Shown one piece after another: positions 16,845 to 26,541 of a stretch of 64,000 nucleotides of DNA. The notes beneath the pieces are model-generated. The model was given only the letters and a program-made list of their open reading frames with translations. It was not told the origin of the DNA and did not search any database. The DNA comes from DASSUC01 sp035649895 (lineage in GTDB: Bacteria > Actinomycetota > Actinomycetes > Mycobacteriales > Micromonosporaceae). Positions within the stretch are counted from its first letter, which is position 1. The number at the start of each line of letters is the position of its first letter. The position numbers and the translations under genes are program-made. The stretch lies in assembly GCA_035649895.1 (NCBI GenBank), contig DASRIS010000085.1, forward strand, positions 6,655-70,654, in the 5' to 3' direction.

Positions 16845-19800
16845 TCCGCCCCACCCCCGGCCTGTTCCATTGCCGCCGTATCTCTGCTTCGAGAGATTGG
16901 AAGTCGTCAACCCAGAGCCGGTCGTTCCGCGACAGCGACAGCCCGGTCCGTGCGGTGTCACCGCCGTCCAGCAGGTGGCGGTCGAGTGGGGACGTGCCGT
17001 GACGTGGCGTGGGGTCGCCGCCGGTGGGCGGGTCCCAGCCACCGAAGACGCTCATGAACTGGAGCACGCACCGGCCGAGGCTGGCGAGGTCGTAGCCGCC
17101 CTCGAAGAATGCGGCGACATCGGCACCGGGGTCCTGCTGGCAGTAGTCACGAATGGTGGAGGCGAGCTCCCGGTAGCTCCATTCGCTCATCTCCAGCTGG
17201 GAGAAGCTGTCGCGATGGTACGAGTCAAGGCCGAGGCTCACCAGCACGAGCTGGGGACGGAACCCGCTGAGGATGGGCCGGAGCACGCGCCGGAGCACCG
17301 CGGAGTAGACACTGTCGCCGGATGACGCCGGTATCGGCACGTTGACGGTGTACCCGGCGCCGGCGCCAGCGCCCCGCTCCCGGAACAGGCCGGTCCCCGG
17401 GTGCACGCCGGCCTGGTGTACCGAGAAGTAGAGCACGCTGGCGTCGTTGTAGAAGATGTCCTGCGTGCTCTTCCCGTGATGCGCGTCGGTGTCCACGATG
17501 AGCACGCGCGGCCGCTCCCGGCGCCCGCCGTCTGACGCGGCGAGGACGTCCTGACCGTGCCTTGCGGCGACCGCGATGTTGTTGAAGATGCATATCTTGT
17601 TGCCCGCCAGATGCCCCGGTGGCCGCACCAGGGCCACGGCGAGCCGCAGCGCTGGCACAGAGGTGACCAGGTCAACGGCGCACACCGCACCGCGTACGGC
17701 CAGCTCCGCCCCCTCGTACGAGCCCGCGCGCACCTCCAGGTCGCTCTCCAGGACGATGTCGGGCTTCTTCTCCTCGGCCAGGCGCCGGCTCAGCTCCTGG
17801 ACCCGCCTGATCCACTCCCGGGTATGCACCCGGCGGAGGAACGCCTCGGCGTCCCAGTCCCGGAACTGGTACGGCGACACGTACGTCCACAGGTCCCGCC
17901 AGTCCTGCCCGTCCCGCAGCCCGGACACCTCAAGGCAGTCGAGGATGGCCTGCACCCGCTCCTTGGACTCAGGGTGGTTGTGCAGGTCGGTACGGCCGTA
18001 CTCGGGGTGGTAGACGAGGGCGACCGACGTGGTGACCTGGCTCGACAGGCGGTCCTCGCGAGCCGGCTCGGGAAGGGCCACCCAGGCGGTACGGGAGTCC
18101 CGAGCGAGGTTCTGCTGCGCCTCGTCCTGGATCTGGGTGCTGAGCTGGGCGGCGGCGTCACGCACCTGTGCCCGGGTGGCCTGGGCGGCGGTGACCTGCC
18201 CCAGCACGTGCCAGACTGCCCAGCTCAGGTGCGGGTCGTAGCCGCCGGAGGACCGCCAGATCTCCCGTAACAGGCCGACAGTATCCATTGTGGATAGGCC
18301 ACGGGTCGCCGCCTGCTCGGCGGCGAGCGCGGCGTTCACCCTGGTCCACGGCGACTCGGCCGGCCACGGCCAGGCCAGCCAGGGGCCCAGGCGCCCGTAC
18401 AGCGCATCGCGCTCGATCTGCCCGGCGAGCACGACGCTGCGGTCCCACCACTGCCGTCCGAACCTGAGCAGCTCCTGCGGCAGGCGCTGCAGCTCGCCCC
18501 TGAGCTGGCCGTTGGCGCCGGCTGGGTCGGCATCGCTGTCAAGCGTGTCCATCATGGTGCCGATGGAGAACATGATGCTCCGGACGATCCAGAAGTCCAT
18601 CTCCGTGGCCGTCGCGATGATGCGTTGCAGGATCTTCACGACGTCCTGCTGGTAGTCCTCCCGGTGCCGGAACAGGAACCCCACGGACTCGCCGCCGAAC
18701 AGCCGCTGCGCGAACGTGGCGGAAGGCTCCAGCCAGGCCTGGAGGTGGCGCAGCACAGCGCCCCCCTCGCCGGCCTCCACGGCGTGCAGCAGGGCGCGCT
18801 CCACATCCCAGCGGAGCACGAAGTCGTTCTTCTTCGCCAGCTCGTCAAGGCAGCCGAGCAGCGTCTCCACGTCGTCGTGGCGGTCTGCGCCGGCGTCCGC
18901 CGCCGCGCGGTTGAAGGCCGTCAGCTGCTGCACGACCCGGCAGGCGAGCTGGTTCCAGTCGAACTCCACGTCACGGACGAGAACGTCGAGCAGGTCGAAG
19001 TGGATGCCCCGGGGGAGGGGCGGCAGCGGCTCCTCCAGCTTCTCGGTGACGAGCACAGCCATGCCGAGACCCTGGCGCAGGTTGTCGAAGCTCTGCTCCC
19101 GCAGCGCGATGTGCTGCGCCATCCGGCGGCGGAAGTCATCGAGGATCTCGTCCCGGCCCAGGCCGTCAAGGCGCCAGCGCCGGACGATCCCCCGCCCGAT
19201 GGAGTACTCCAGGTACCGCTCGGAGACGAACCGGATGCCGCTGACCTGCCCTGCCCCCGGGAGGACGCCGAGCCCGGACTCGAGCACGATGCCCTCGTCC
19301 AGGATGGCCTTCAGCGCGGACCCTTCCCGGTACAGGCCCTCCACGGTGTTGACCCGGCGGCCGCGGACCGACAGCGCGTCCTCGGCGCGGGCCTGCGCGA
19401 TCGCGAAGACCTCGTCGGACGACAGGAACTGGCGACCGTGCTGCACCATCCCCAGGGCCAGCTCGAGCAGCAGGCCGCGGACGGCGCGCTGGGCGAGGTT
19501 CTCCCCGTGCCGGACGACCGTTGACGCGCTCGCGCCAATCTGCTCCGCGGCCCGACCCAGGGCGGTCGTGGCGTACGCGTCAAAGATGTCCTTGTCCCGG
19601 ACCAGGTGCCGGACCACCTCCAGGTCGCCGATGTCCTGGCCGCGGAACGTGACGCAGAAGATCTGGAGCATGAGCGGGTTGCTACAGATCCGCCGGGTGC
19701 GCTCGTCGCGGATGTCACCGGTGATGTCGTACACCGCCCGGTGCCTGCGGGATGCGCTGTCGAACTCCTCCCGGTCGAAGTCCTCGAGCAGCACGCTGGC

Positions 19801-20883
19801 CGTCTCCGCGCCCCGCTGGGCGACCGCGCTGGTGTCCGCCGCCCGCTCGGGCAGGTAGACGTAGTCCAGCCAGCCAAGGTCCGAGCTGGTCGGGTTGGCC
19901 GCGATCCGGCGCCGCTGCTCGTCCCAGTACGTCCTTCGTACGCTGATGCAGAGGTAGATCTGGTACTGGCCGGACAGGTAGTCCCGGGCGAAGTTCGTCA
20001 GGTGCACGTTGATGTCGTCGCCGGGCGGCGCGACGTTCTCGTTTATCGCGTCGACAAATATCACCAGGGCCCGCTCGTGCCGGCCGCGGACACCGCGCCT
20101 GAGCACCTCGGTGAACTCCACGCCCTGGAGCTTGTCCCTGATGATGGCGCTCAGCCGGCTCGTGTCGTTGATGTGGTCGAGCTTGCAGTTGACAAAGACG
20201 CACGGATGCAGGCGCCGGCGTCTCGTCGCTGCGGCGAGCTGGCCGGCGAGCTCGGCCATGCGGCGCAGCAGGAACGTGCTCTTCCCGCTGCCGCCCCGAC
20301 CGACGACCAGCAGGATCCGCTTGCTCCGCTGCTGGACGAAGCTGTGGTAGACGTCGACCGCGTCGGACCGCTCGGTGTAAAGCTGGTCGTCGAAGACGGC
20401 GAGGCCGTCGTCGGACCAGCCCGGCCGGGCCCCAGCATGCGAGTCAGCCTCCCTGAGCTGGGCCGCGATGGCCAGGTAGCCCTTGCGGGCGTTCCGGTAG
20501 CCCTTGGCGGAGGCGTCCAGAAGCTCGTAGTAGAGCTGGTCGCGGTGCGCCCGGCCGGCCACGACCAGCGACGCCACAACGACCAGCACGACCGGGACGA
20601 CGACCGGCCAGAAGAGTGCCGCCAGCGGCTGTGCCGGAGGGCGCTGGAGCAGGTCCGGAGTGCCGTCGAGGCCCTGCTGGAGCGCGGACTGGAGGAACCA
20701 TGAGGCCAGGCCGCCCAGGAGGATCCCGTAGAGCCACCGGGAGATGCGCCAGTAGGCGCACAGGACGCCGTTGAAGCGCCGTTCCAGGGACTCCAGCAGT
20801 GAGGGCCGGGCAGCAAAGGACGGCAGCCTCCGCCACGAGACGGTCAATGCCCGTACTCCCCACCGCCCACGGCGCGATGCCAC
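16834..20883 (-). CDS. Membrane STAND/NACHT-like ATPase fused to a histone-deacetylase-like domain
   Basis: 1349 residues from GTG 20883 (start uncertain; AGAAGGG is close). Two membrane helices lie at about 50-68 and 88-110. A P-loop ATPase follows, with Walker A GRGGSGKST (195-203) and Walker B ALVIFVDAINE, then a long helical region to ~930. The C-terminal ~400 residues are an arginase/deacetylase-fold domain: VRPPGHLA, FNNIAVAA, VDTDAHHGKSTQD, VSLGLDSYHRD, FEGGYDLAS. The Zn ligands D1133, H1135 and D1220 and the catalytic Y1264 are present. The second His of the active-site pair, normally GHH, is Leu1092. HDAC-family enzymes remove acyl groups from lysine or polyamines; here activity may be altered. 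Effector-type fusion is inferred from STAND biology. Confidence 0.88.
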   Translation of the reverse strand: MASRRGRWGVRALTVSWRRLPSFAARPSLLESLERRFNGVLCAYWRISRWLYGILLGGLASWFLQSALQQGLDGTPDLLQRPPAQPLAALFWPVVVPVVLVVVASLVVAGRAHRDQLYYELLDASAKGYRNARKGYLAIAAQLREADSHAGARPGWSDDGLAVFDDQLYTERSDAVDVYHSFVQQRSKRILLVVGRGGSGKSTFLLRRMAELAGQLAAATRRRRLHPCVFVNCKLDHINDTSRLSAIIRDKLQGVEFTEVLRRGVRGRHERALVIFVDAINENVAPPGDDINVHLTNFARDYLSGQYQIYLCISVRRTYWDEQRRRIAANPTSSDLGWLDYVYLPERAADTSAVAQRGAETASVLLEDFDREEFDSASRRHRAVYDITGDIRDERTRRICSNPLMLQIFCVTFRGQDIGDLEVVRHLVRDKDIFDAYATTALGRAAEQIGASASTVVRHGENLAQRAVRGLLLELALGMVQHGRQFLSSDEVFAIAQARAEDALSVRGRRVNTVEGLYREGSALKAILDEGIVLESGLGVLPGAGQVSGIRFVSERYLEYSIGRGIVRRWRLDGLGRDEILDDFRRRMAQHIALREQSFDNLRQGLGMAVLVTEKLEEPLPPLPRGIHFDLLDVLVRDVEFDWNQLACRVVQQLTAFNRAAADAGADRHDDVETLLGCLDELAKKNDFVLRWDVERALLHAVEAGEGGAVLRHLQAWLEPSATFAQRLFGGESVGFLFRHREDYQQDVVKILQRIIATATEMDFWIVRSIMFSIGTMMDTLDSDADPAGANGQLRGELQRLPQELLRFGRQWWDRSVVLAGQIERDALYGRLGPWLAWPWPAESPWTRVNAALAAEQAATRGLSTMDTVGLLREIWRSSGGYDPHLSWAVWHVLGQVTAAQATRAQVRDAAAQLSTQIQDEAQQNLARDSRTAWVALPEPAREDRLSSQVTTSVALVYHPEYGRTDLHNHPESKERVQAILDCLEVSGLRDGQDWRDLWTYVSPYQFRDWDAEAFLRRVHTREWIRRVQELSRRLAEEKKPDIVLESDLEVRAGSYEGAELAVRGAVCAVDLVTSVPALRLAVALVRPPGHLAGNKICIFNNIAVAARHGQDVLAASDGGRRERPRVLIVDTDAHHGKSTQDIFYNDASVLYFSVHQAGVHPGTGLFRERGAGAGAGYTVNVPIPASSGDSVYSAVLRRVLRPILSGFRPQLVLVSLGLDSYHRDSFSQLEMSEWSYRELASTIRDYCQQDPGADVAAFFEGGYDLASLGRCVLQFMSVFGGWDPPTGGDPTPRHGTSPLDRHLLDGGDTARTGLSLSRNDRLWVDDFQSLEAEIRRQWNRPGVGRSGP

Positions 20884-21144
20884 CCCTTCTGACCAGCGGT
20901 TGACCTTTGATAGTGCTGCTCGCAGCCCTCATCATCGATGAGCGGCTGGGGAGTGTCCACCGTTTCCCTCTTCGGGGACACCCACGCGCGCGGCACTGAG
21001 GGCGGTAGCGTTCTACACCCGCGCCAAGGTCGTCACGAGCCGGTGGCCCGGTGGCGAGGTCGCCGCGGCGCAGCTGCACCTCCCGACCGCGGCCTTCAGC
21101 TGCGGGCGGCCTCCACCTCTGTCACCCCCACCAGGAGGAAAACG

Positions 21145-22116
21145 ATGAAGGCACGTAGGCGCGTCGCGGTGGCCCTCGCCGCGACGGCGGCGCTCGTGTT
21201 GGCCGGCTGCACCGATGACGGCGAGGACGCCGCCCCGGCCACGCCCGGCCAGAAGTCCGATCTCAAGTACGCGGTGATCACCCACGGCGGGGCCGGCGAC
21301 GCGTTCTGGGACGTTGTCAAGAAGGGCGCCGAGCAGGCCGGCAAGGATCTGGGCGTCACGGTCGACTACCAGGGGTCAGGCCAGCCGGCCGAGCAGGCGA
21401 ACATGATCAACGCCGCGGTCGCCAACAAGGTGAACGGGATCGTCGTCTCCATGGCCAACCCGGATGCGCTGGCCGACCCCATCAAGAAGGCCGTGGCCGC
21501 CGGGATCCCCGTCATCACGATCAACTCCGGCGCGGCGAAGTCAGGCGAGCTCGGGGCGCTGGCCCACGTGGGGCAGGACGAGGCGATCGCCGGGCAGGGT
21601 GCCGGCCGCGAGCTGCAGAAGGCGGGTGTCAAGAAGGTCCTGTGCATCAAGCACGAGGCGGCCAACGTGGGCCTGGACCAGCGCTGCACCGGCACCGCGG
21701 AGACCCTCGGCGGGCAGGTCGTCCCGCTCCAGGTCAGCGGCGAGAACATCGCCGAGGCGCAGAACACGATCGCCTCAAAGCTCCAGCAGGACAAGTCGAT
21801 CGACGGCGTGCTCGCGCTGAACCCGGCGGTCGGGGCGGCGGCGGTGGAGGCCGTGAGCAAGGCCGGCTCGAGCGCGAAGGTCGCGACCTTCGACCTGAAC
21901 GCCGACGTGATCGAGGCCGTCCTGGCCGGCAAGATCCTGTTCGCCGTGGACCAGCAGCAGTACGTCCAGGGCTACCTGCCGATCGTGATGCTGAACCTGT
22001 ACAACAACAACGCCAACACGCTGGGTGGGGGCCAGCCGGTGCTGACCGGCCCCGGCTTCGTGACCAAGGAGAACGCCGCGAAGGTCAAGGACCTGACCGG
22101 CAAGGGCACCCGGTAG
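21145..22116 (+). CDS. Sugar ABC transporter substrate-binding lipoprotein
   Basis: 323 residues from ATG 21145 with AGGAGGAAAACG in front. The N-terminus is a lipoprotein signal ending in the lipobox LVLAGC, so the mature protein is lipid-anchored outside the membrane. The rest is a periplasmic-binding-protein-I fold (ribose/galactose type): YAVITHGGAGDAFWDVVKKG, INAAVANKVNGIVVS, PVITINSG and VDQQQYVQGYLP. It is the first gene of a three-gene transporter operon with the permease and ATPase that follow. The sugar is not identifiable. Confidence 0.92.
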   Translation: MKARRRVAVALAATAALVLAGCTDDGEDAAPATPGQKSDLKYAVITHGGAGDAFWDVVKKGAEQAGKDLGVTVDYQGSGQPAEQANMINAAVANKVNGIVVSMANPDALADPIKKAVAAGIPVITINSGAAKSGELGALAHVGQDEAIAGQGAGRELQKAGVKKVLCIKHEAANVGLDQRCTGTAETLGGQVVPLQVSGENIAEAQNTIASKLQQDKSIDGVLALNPAVGAAAVEAVSKAGSSAKVATFDLNADVIEAVLAGKILFAVDQQQYVQGYLPIVMLNLYNNNANTLGGGQPVLTGPGFVTKENAAKVKDLTGKGTR

Positions 22117-22126
22117 CTCGCCGTAC

Positions 22127-22158
22127 GGGCAGGCGCGGCTCCTCGGCTGCGCCTGCCC
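22127..22158 (+). terminator. Intercistronic hairpin in the ABC transporter operon
   Basis: GGGCAGGCGC (22127-22136) pairs perfectly with GCGCCTGCCC (22149-22158). It is 11 bp past the binding-protein stop and 122 bp before the permease start, followed by GC-rich direct repeats of a CGGCCTGCCGGGCC type. Such hairpins often let the binding protein be made in excess of the membrane parts. Confidence 0.6.
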
Positions 22159-22280
22159 GCGCGGCCTACCGGGCCCGCGCGGCCTGCCGCACCCGTGCGG
22201 CCTGCCGGGCCCGCGCCGGCACGCCGGACCCACGGTGGCGCCGCCCACGACGGTGCCCGCCCGCATCCCTGGAGGAACCG

Positions 22281-23345
22281 ATGGCAACCGTCACGACCCG
22301 TCGTGACCAGCCCGACAACCCCGAGGCGTACGACGAGCGGCTGGGCCGGGTCGGGCTGGGGCGCCGGCTGCTGGCCCGGCCGGAGCTCGGCGCCGCTGTT
22401 GGCGCCGTCGCTGTGTTCGCCTTCTTCGCCGGCTACACCGACCAGTTCGCCACTGCCCGCGGCATCGGCAACATGCTCGACCCGGCCGCGACCCTGGGCA
22501 TCATGGCGGTGGTCGTGGCGCTGCTCATGATCGGCGGCGAGTTCGACCTGTCCGCCGGGGTGATGACCGCCAGCTCGGGACTTGTCATTGCGATGCTCAC
22601 CACCGAGGCCGGCCTCAACGTCTGGCCCGCCATCCTGCTCGCCCTGGTCTTCGGCGCACTGGTCGGCCTGGCCAACGGGCTGCTGGTGGTACGGACCGGC
22701 CTGCCGAGCTTCATCGTCACGCTCGGCACGTTCCTGGTGTTACAGGGCCTCAACCTCGGTGTCACCAAGGTGGTCACCGAAACGGTGCAGGTCGGCGGCG
22801 TGCACCGCACCGAGGGGTACGACTCGGCGTTCGCCGTGTTCGCCAGGACCTTCTCGGTCGGGGACGGTGACTACCGCATCACGATCCTGTGGTGGCTGGG
22901 CGTCACCGCGCTGGCCACGTGGGTGCTGCTGCGCACCCGCGCCGGCAACTGGGTGTTCTCCGTGGGCGGCAACCCCGCGGCAGCCCGCAGCGTGGGCGTG
23001 CCGGTGGCTCGTACCAAGGTGCTCTTGTTCGTCACGGTCTCGGTGACCGCGGCGCTGGTCGGCGCGATGCTGGTGCTGCGGCTGCGGTCGGTGCAGGCCA
23101 ACCAGGGCATCGGCGACGAGTTCCAGTTCATCATCGCCGCGGTGATCGGCGGCTGCCTGCTCACCGGCGGGTACGGCTCGGCGGTCGGCGCCGCGATCGG
23201 CGCGCTCATCTTCGGCATGGCCAAGCAGGGCATCGTCTTCGCCGGCTGGGACTCCGACTGGTTCCAGCTCTTCCTGGGCGTGCTGCTGCTGCTCGCGGCC
23301 ATGCTCAACCACTACGTCCGGCGGCGCGCGGAGGCCCGACGATGA
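22281..23345 (+). CDS. Sugar ABC transporter permease (RbsC/BPD_transp_2 family)
   Basis: 354 residues from ATG 22281, preceded by GGAGGAACCG. It has about ten hydrophobic segments, and the family signature region GGEFDLSAGVMTASSGLVIA and GLPSFIVTLGTFLVLQGLNL are clear. It forms the membrane channel of a carbohydrate importer together with the lipoprotein upstream and the ATPase downstream. It overlaps the ATPase gene by 4 nt (ATGA). A rare TTA leucine codon occurs at about 22740. Confidence 0.92.
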   Translation: MATVTTRRDQPDNPEAYDERLGRVGLGRRLLARPELGAAVGAVAVFAFFAGYTDQFATARGIGNMLDPAATLGIMAVVVALLMIGGEFDLSAGVMTASSGLVIAMLTTEAGLNVWPAILLALVFGALVGLANGLLVVRTGLPSFIVTLGTFLVLQGLNLGVTKVVTETVQVGGVHRTEGYDSAFAVFARTFSVGDGDYRITILWWLGVTALATWVLLRTRAGNWVFSVGGNPAAARSVGVPVARTKVLLFVTVSVTAALVGAMLVLRLRSVQANQGIGDEFQFIIAAVIGGCLLTGGYGSAVGAAIGALIFGMAKQGIVFAGWDSDWFQLFLGVLLLLAAMLNHYVRRRAEARR

Positions 23346-24136
23346 CTGGTCCTTACCTGGAGGTACGCGACCTCGGCAAGCGCTACGGGAACATCATCGC
23401 CCTGGCCGGCGTGTCGACGCGGGTGTACCCGGGCACGGTCACGTGCGTGCTGGGTGACAACGGCGCCGGTAAGTCCACCCTGATCAAGATACTTGCCGGC
23501 GTGCATCAGCACGACGAGGGTGAGCTGCTCGTGGACGGGGCGCCGACGCGCTTCGCCAGCCCGCGGGACGCGCTGGACCGCGGCATCGCCACCGTCTACC
23601 AGGACCTCGCGCTGGTGCCGTTGATGTCGGTGTGGCGCAACTTCTTCCTCGGGAACGAGCCGACCCGGGGGTTCGGGCCGTGGCGGCGGTTTGACGTGCG
23701 GTTCGCGCGGGAGACGACGCGGGCGGAGCTGGCCGCGATGGGCATCGACATCCGCGACCCGGACCAGCCGGTCGGGCAGCTCTCCGGCGGTGAGCGGCAG
23801 TCGGTGGCCACCGCCCGCGCGGTCTACTTTGGAGCGCGGGTGCTGATCCTTGACGAGCCCACCTCGGCGTTGGGGGTCAAGCAGGCGGGTGTGGTGCTGC
23901 GCTACATCGTGCAGGCCCGCGACCGGGGGCTGGCGGTCGTGTTCATCACGCACAACCCGCACCATGCGTACCCGGTTGGCGACCGCTTTCTCATCCTCAA
24001 CCGCGGTCGCAGCCTGGGTGACTTCGCCAAGGCGGAGGTCAGCCGCGACGAGCTGACCCGGCTGATGGCCGGCGGGGCCGAGCTGGACGCACTCAGCCAC
24101 GAGCTGGAGCTGCTACGCCCACCCCCGCCGTCGTGA
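23342..24136 (+). CDS. Sugar ABC transporter ATP-binding protein (single domain)
   Basis: 264 residues with Walker A GDNGAGKST, Q-loop YQDLAL, signature LSGGERQ, Walker B VLILDEPTSALG and switch His in VFITHNPHHAY. It has one ATPase domain rather than the fused double domain of RbsA, like the FrcA-type subunits, so it should act as a homodimer. Its start overlaps the permease stop. It is the last gene of the operon. Confidence 0.92.
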   Translation: MTGPYLEVRDLGKRYGNIIALAGVSTRVYPGTVTCVLGDNGAGKSTLIKILAGVHQHDEGELLVDGAPTRFASPRDALDRGIATVYQDLALVPLMSVWRNFFLGNEPTRGFGPWRRFDVRFARETTRAELAAMGIDIRDPDQPVGQLSGGERQSVATARAVYFGARVLILDEPTSALGVKQAGVVLRYIVQARDRGLAVVFITHNPHHAYPVGDRFLILNRGRSLGDFAKAEVSRDELTRLMAGGAELDALSHELELLRPPPPS

Positions 24137-24347
24137 CGCACTACCCCAGTGGTCGCCTTGGTCGATAGCGGCTGACCTGGGTATGCATGTGCCCGGCACC
24201 GGACGTTGGCGGCGTCCTCTCTGCTTGTGAGTCGAGAGACCACGAGCTCGGTGTACGCCTGGGGCGGAGGGGTCGCAGAAGCCAGGGCCAACAAGCGGAT
24301 ATTCCGCATGTTTCGACCATTCCTTCTGCGATCGCGACCGAGCCACG

Positions 24348-24418
24348 ATCAAGATCGCGATCTCGACGCCGGATGTGCAGCCGCGCTGCACTTCTCCTGT
24401 CCAGATCGCGATCTTGAT
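24348..24418. repeat. 16-bp inverted repeat after the ABC operon
   Basis: ATCAAGATCGCGATCT (24348-24363) is mirrored by AGATCGCGATCTTGAT (24403-24418) around a 39-nt spacer. It sits in the 338-bp space between the transporter and the convergent sortase remnant, where I see no gene. It may be a terminator or a dispersed intergenic element; a related GATCT-rich inverted repeat occurs at 43462-43508. Confidence 0.6.
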
Positions 24419-24474
24419 AGCTACTGGCGTCACGAAGACCGGCAAAACGGGCGCGGGTGCGGCCGATGGATGGC

Positions 24475-25032
24475 TCAGGATACCGAGTGTGCGGCCCAGA
24501 CGATCAGAGAGTCGCGGTAGTGGCCGCCGTTCGGGTCGAAGCTGCCGGTGCAGGTGATGAGCCGCAGCATGGGCCAGCCGGTGGGGTCGTAGACCGCGGC
24601 GGTGGGAAGCGGGTCTTGGGGACTGTGGTGGCTGCGTAGATGGAGAAGCGGGTCAGCGACCCGTCGGCGTGTGTTACGAGGACTTCGTCACCGACCTTCG
24701 CGTCGGGCAGCCGGTAGAACACCGCCGGGCCAGTGTGAGAGTCGACGTGCCCGACCAGCACCGCGGGCCCCCACCTCGCCAGGTGAAGGACCGAGCCGGT
24801 ACCAGCCGGTGAGGTGGGGCGCGGGTGCAGCGACCGTCCCGTCAGGAGAGAGCCCGACCGGGACTACCGGTGCGGATAGATCGATCGCCGGGATGTCCAC
24901 TCTGGTGGGTGGCGCTGATGTCGCCGGTGCCGGGTCCGTCGCGTCGACGGCGGTGGCCTTGGGTGGTTCCGGCTCCACGGTTGCAGGTACCCCGGCAATG
25001 ACAGGGCGTTCTGGCCACCGGCCAGCAGCCAT
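24475..25032 (-). pseudogene. Class E/F-type sortase broken by two frameshifts
   Basis: Three minus-strand frames read together give a sortase. The first (from ATG 25032) contains VDIPAIDLSAPVVPVGLSPD and ends at WYRLGPSPGEV. The second contains AVLVGHVDSHTGPAVF and DEVLVTHADG. The third gives AAVYDPTGWPMLRLITCTGS and ends at TGA 24475. The catalytic His (GHVDS) and Cys (LITC) are both retained. The breaks are one extra base in a C run at about 24768-24772 and one missing base near 24598-24607, which cancel. No N-terminal membrane anchor is evident. It is either a recent pseudogene or affected by sequencing errors in G/C runs. Confidence 0.75.
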
Positions 25033-25561
25033 TCCCGGGAAGGGGCGACCGTACCGGCTCCGCCGAGACCGGCCGGTGGCGCGCCGCTGGGGATGTGCTG
25101 GACCTGGTCGGTGACCCGCAAGCTGGTCGAGATACCGACGTTTGCGCCGCCACAGCGCACCCCGATCTGGTGCGTCCCGGTGGTGTGGACAACGGGATCG
25201 TGTACCTGTGCCGGAAGGCTCCGCTTGCGTCGCGGGGGACGTGCGGGCCGAACCCGTCGCCGGGGAACAGGCCCGAGGTCGAGGTGAGGATCACGTCGTT
25301 GTCTGCCATGCATGCCCGGTCCCCGCTGTTCGGAACCGCGCCGTAGATGACCACGGTGCCGCCGCGCTGAACGCTCGCCGGGGACACCGAGATGCTGCTC
25401 TTCGTCACAGCGGTAGCCCCTGCCGCCGAGAGTGCTACGACGACGGTCGCCGCGGCGACCACCGCACCCGCGGATCGCAGCGGACGTACCAGCCGGCTGG
25501 CTGTCGCGCAGCACCGGCCGGAGCCGGGCCCATTGTCAGTTGCTTTTCGTGAGCTAGCCAT
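25033..25561 (-). pseudogene. Frameshifted secreted protein, probable sortase substrate
   Basis: From ATG 25561 the product has an N-terminal hydrophobic signal (AGAVVAAATVVVALSAAGAT) and a mature start TKSSISVSPASVQRGGTVV, typical of small surface proteins encoded beside class E/F sortases. The frame shifts near 25204: the continuation HQIGVRCGGANVGISTSLRV and IPSGAPPAGLGGAGTVAP lies in another frame. The PSGAPPAG segment would be near a sorting signal. It directly precedes the broken sortase, so the locus as a whole looks decayed. Confidence 0.65.
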
Positions 25562-25651
25562 GCCCTACCGACGTGCGCCCTGGTCCGGTGGGTTACGTCG
25601 GGTCGCAGACAGGACCATCAAGGAAGATCCACCGGTTCGGGCAGGAGACCG

Positions 25652-26410
25652 TTACGCCGCCTCCCGGTGGGCGGTGACGATCATTCGGGTGCTTGTCAGC
25701 GAGAACGCCGTGCCGTCCTGGCCGTAGCCGTTGACGTTGGCGAAGCCGGCCGCGAGCAGCCAGTCACGCAGCTCGGTGAACGTGAACAGGCGCGTGAAGA
25801 ACGGGACGCGGCGGACACCACCGGCGCGCAGCACGACCCGTTCGGTGAGGACCCGGCTGGTCAGCACATCGATCCGGGACCGGTCGACAACGAGGTCGCC
25901 GTTACGTTCTACCACCACGCGGTCAGGCTGGAACTCGCGTACGAGCCGGTCCCGGTTCATCAGGTCGAACGCGACCCGGCCGCCCGGCTTGAGCGCCCGC
26001 GCGACCTCGGTGAGAACCCGGCGGTTGGCGGCGTCGTCGAAGTAGCCGAAAGCGGTGAACCAGCTGACGACCCGGTCGAAGCGCCGGCTCCACGGCAGCG
26101 GCAGCGTACGCATGTCGCCTTCGACGTACTCCACGGTGACCCCACGCCCCGCGGCATCGCGCCGGGCGTGGTCGAGGAAGAGCGGCGTGGCGTCGAGGCC
26201 GGTCACCTGGCAGCCGCGAGCGGCGAGACGGTTGGCGATCCGGCCGTGGCCGCAGGCGAGGTCGAGCACCCGCATACCCGGCTGGAGGTCGAGCAGGCGC
26301 CAGATCAGCTCGGTGTCGGCATCACTGCGGTCATCGGAGAGCACCTGTTCGTGGAAGTAAAGGTAGTCCTGGTCGAAGAACCCCTCGAAGTCAAAGGCCG
26401 GCTCGCCCAT
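25652..26410 (-). CDS. Class I SAM-dependent methyltransferase
   Basis: 252 residues from ATG 26410, with CAGGAG upstream; an in-frame extension to 26500 is possible but has no ribosome site. Motif I is VLDLACGHGRIA, followed by VTGLDATPLFLDHAR, VEGDMRTLPL and the post-motif VARALKPGGRVAFDLMNRD. The fold is that of ubiE-like small-molecule methyltransferases; the substrate cannot be deduced. It is divergent from the biosynthetic operon, whose SARP boxes point the other way, so membership of the cluster is uncertain. An O-methylation role on the product is conceivable. Confidence 0.88.
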   Translation of the reverse strand: MGEPAFDFEGFFDQDYLYFHEQVLSDDRSDADTELIWRLLDLQPGMRVLDLACGHGRIANRLAARGCQVTGLDATPLFLDHARRDAAGRGVTVEYVEGDMRTLPLPWSRRFDRVVSWFTAFGYFDDAANRRVLTEVARALKPGGRVAFDLMNRDRLVREFQPDRVVVERNGDLVVDRSRIDVLTSRVLTERVVLRAGGVRRVPFFTRLFTFTELRDWLLAAGFANVNGYGQDGTAFSLTSTRMIVTAHREAA

Positions 26411-26541
26411 GTCGCTGCTCCTGGCTGACGGGATGGTTCCAGCCATCGTTCGCCGGTGGCTGCCGTTGCCGCTACCGAGTTGTCTCTTTCTGGGCCCCAA
26501 AGCCCGCCTGCGCTACGTCGGGTGATCACGTGGGAGTACGG

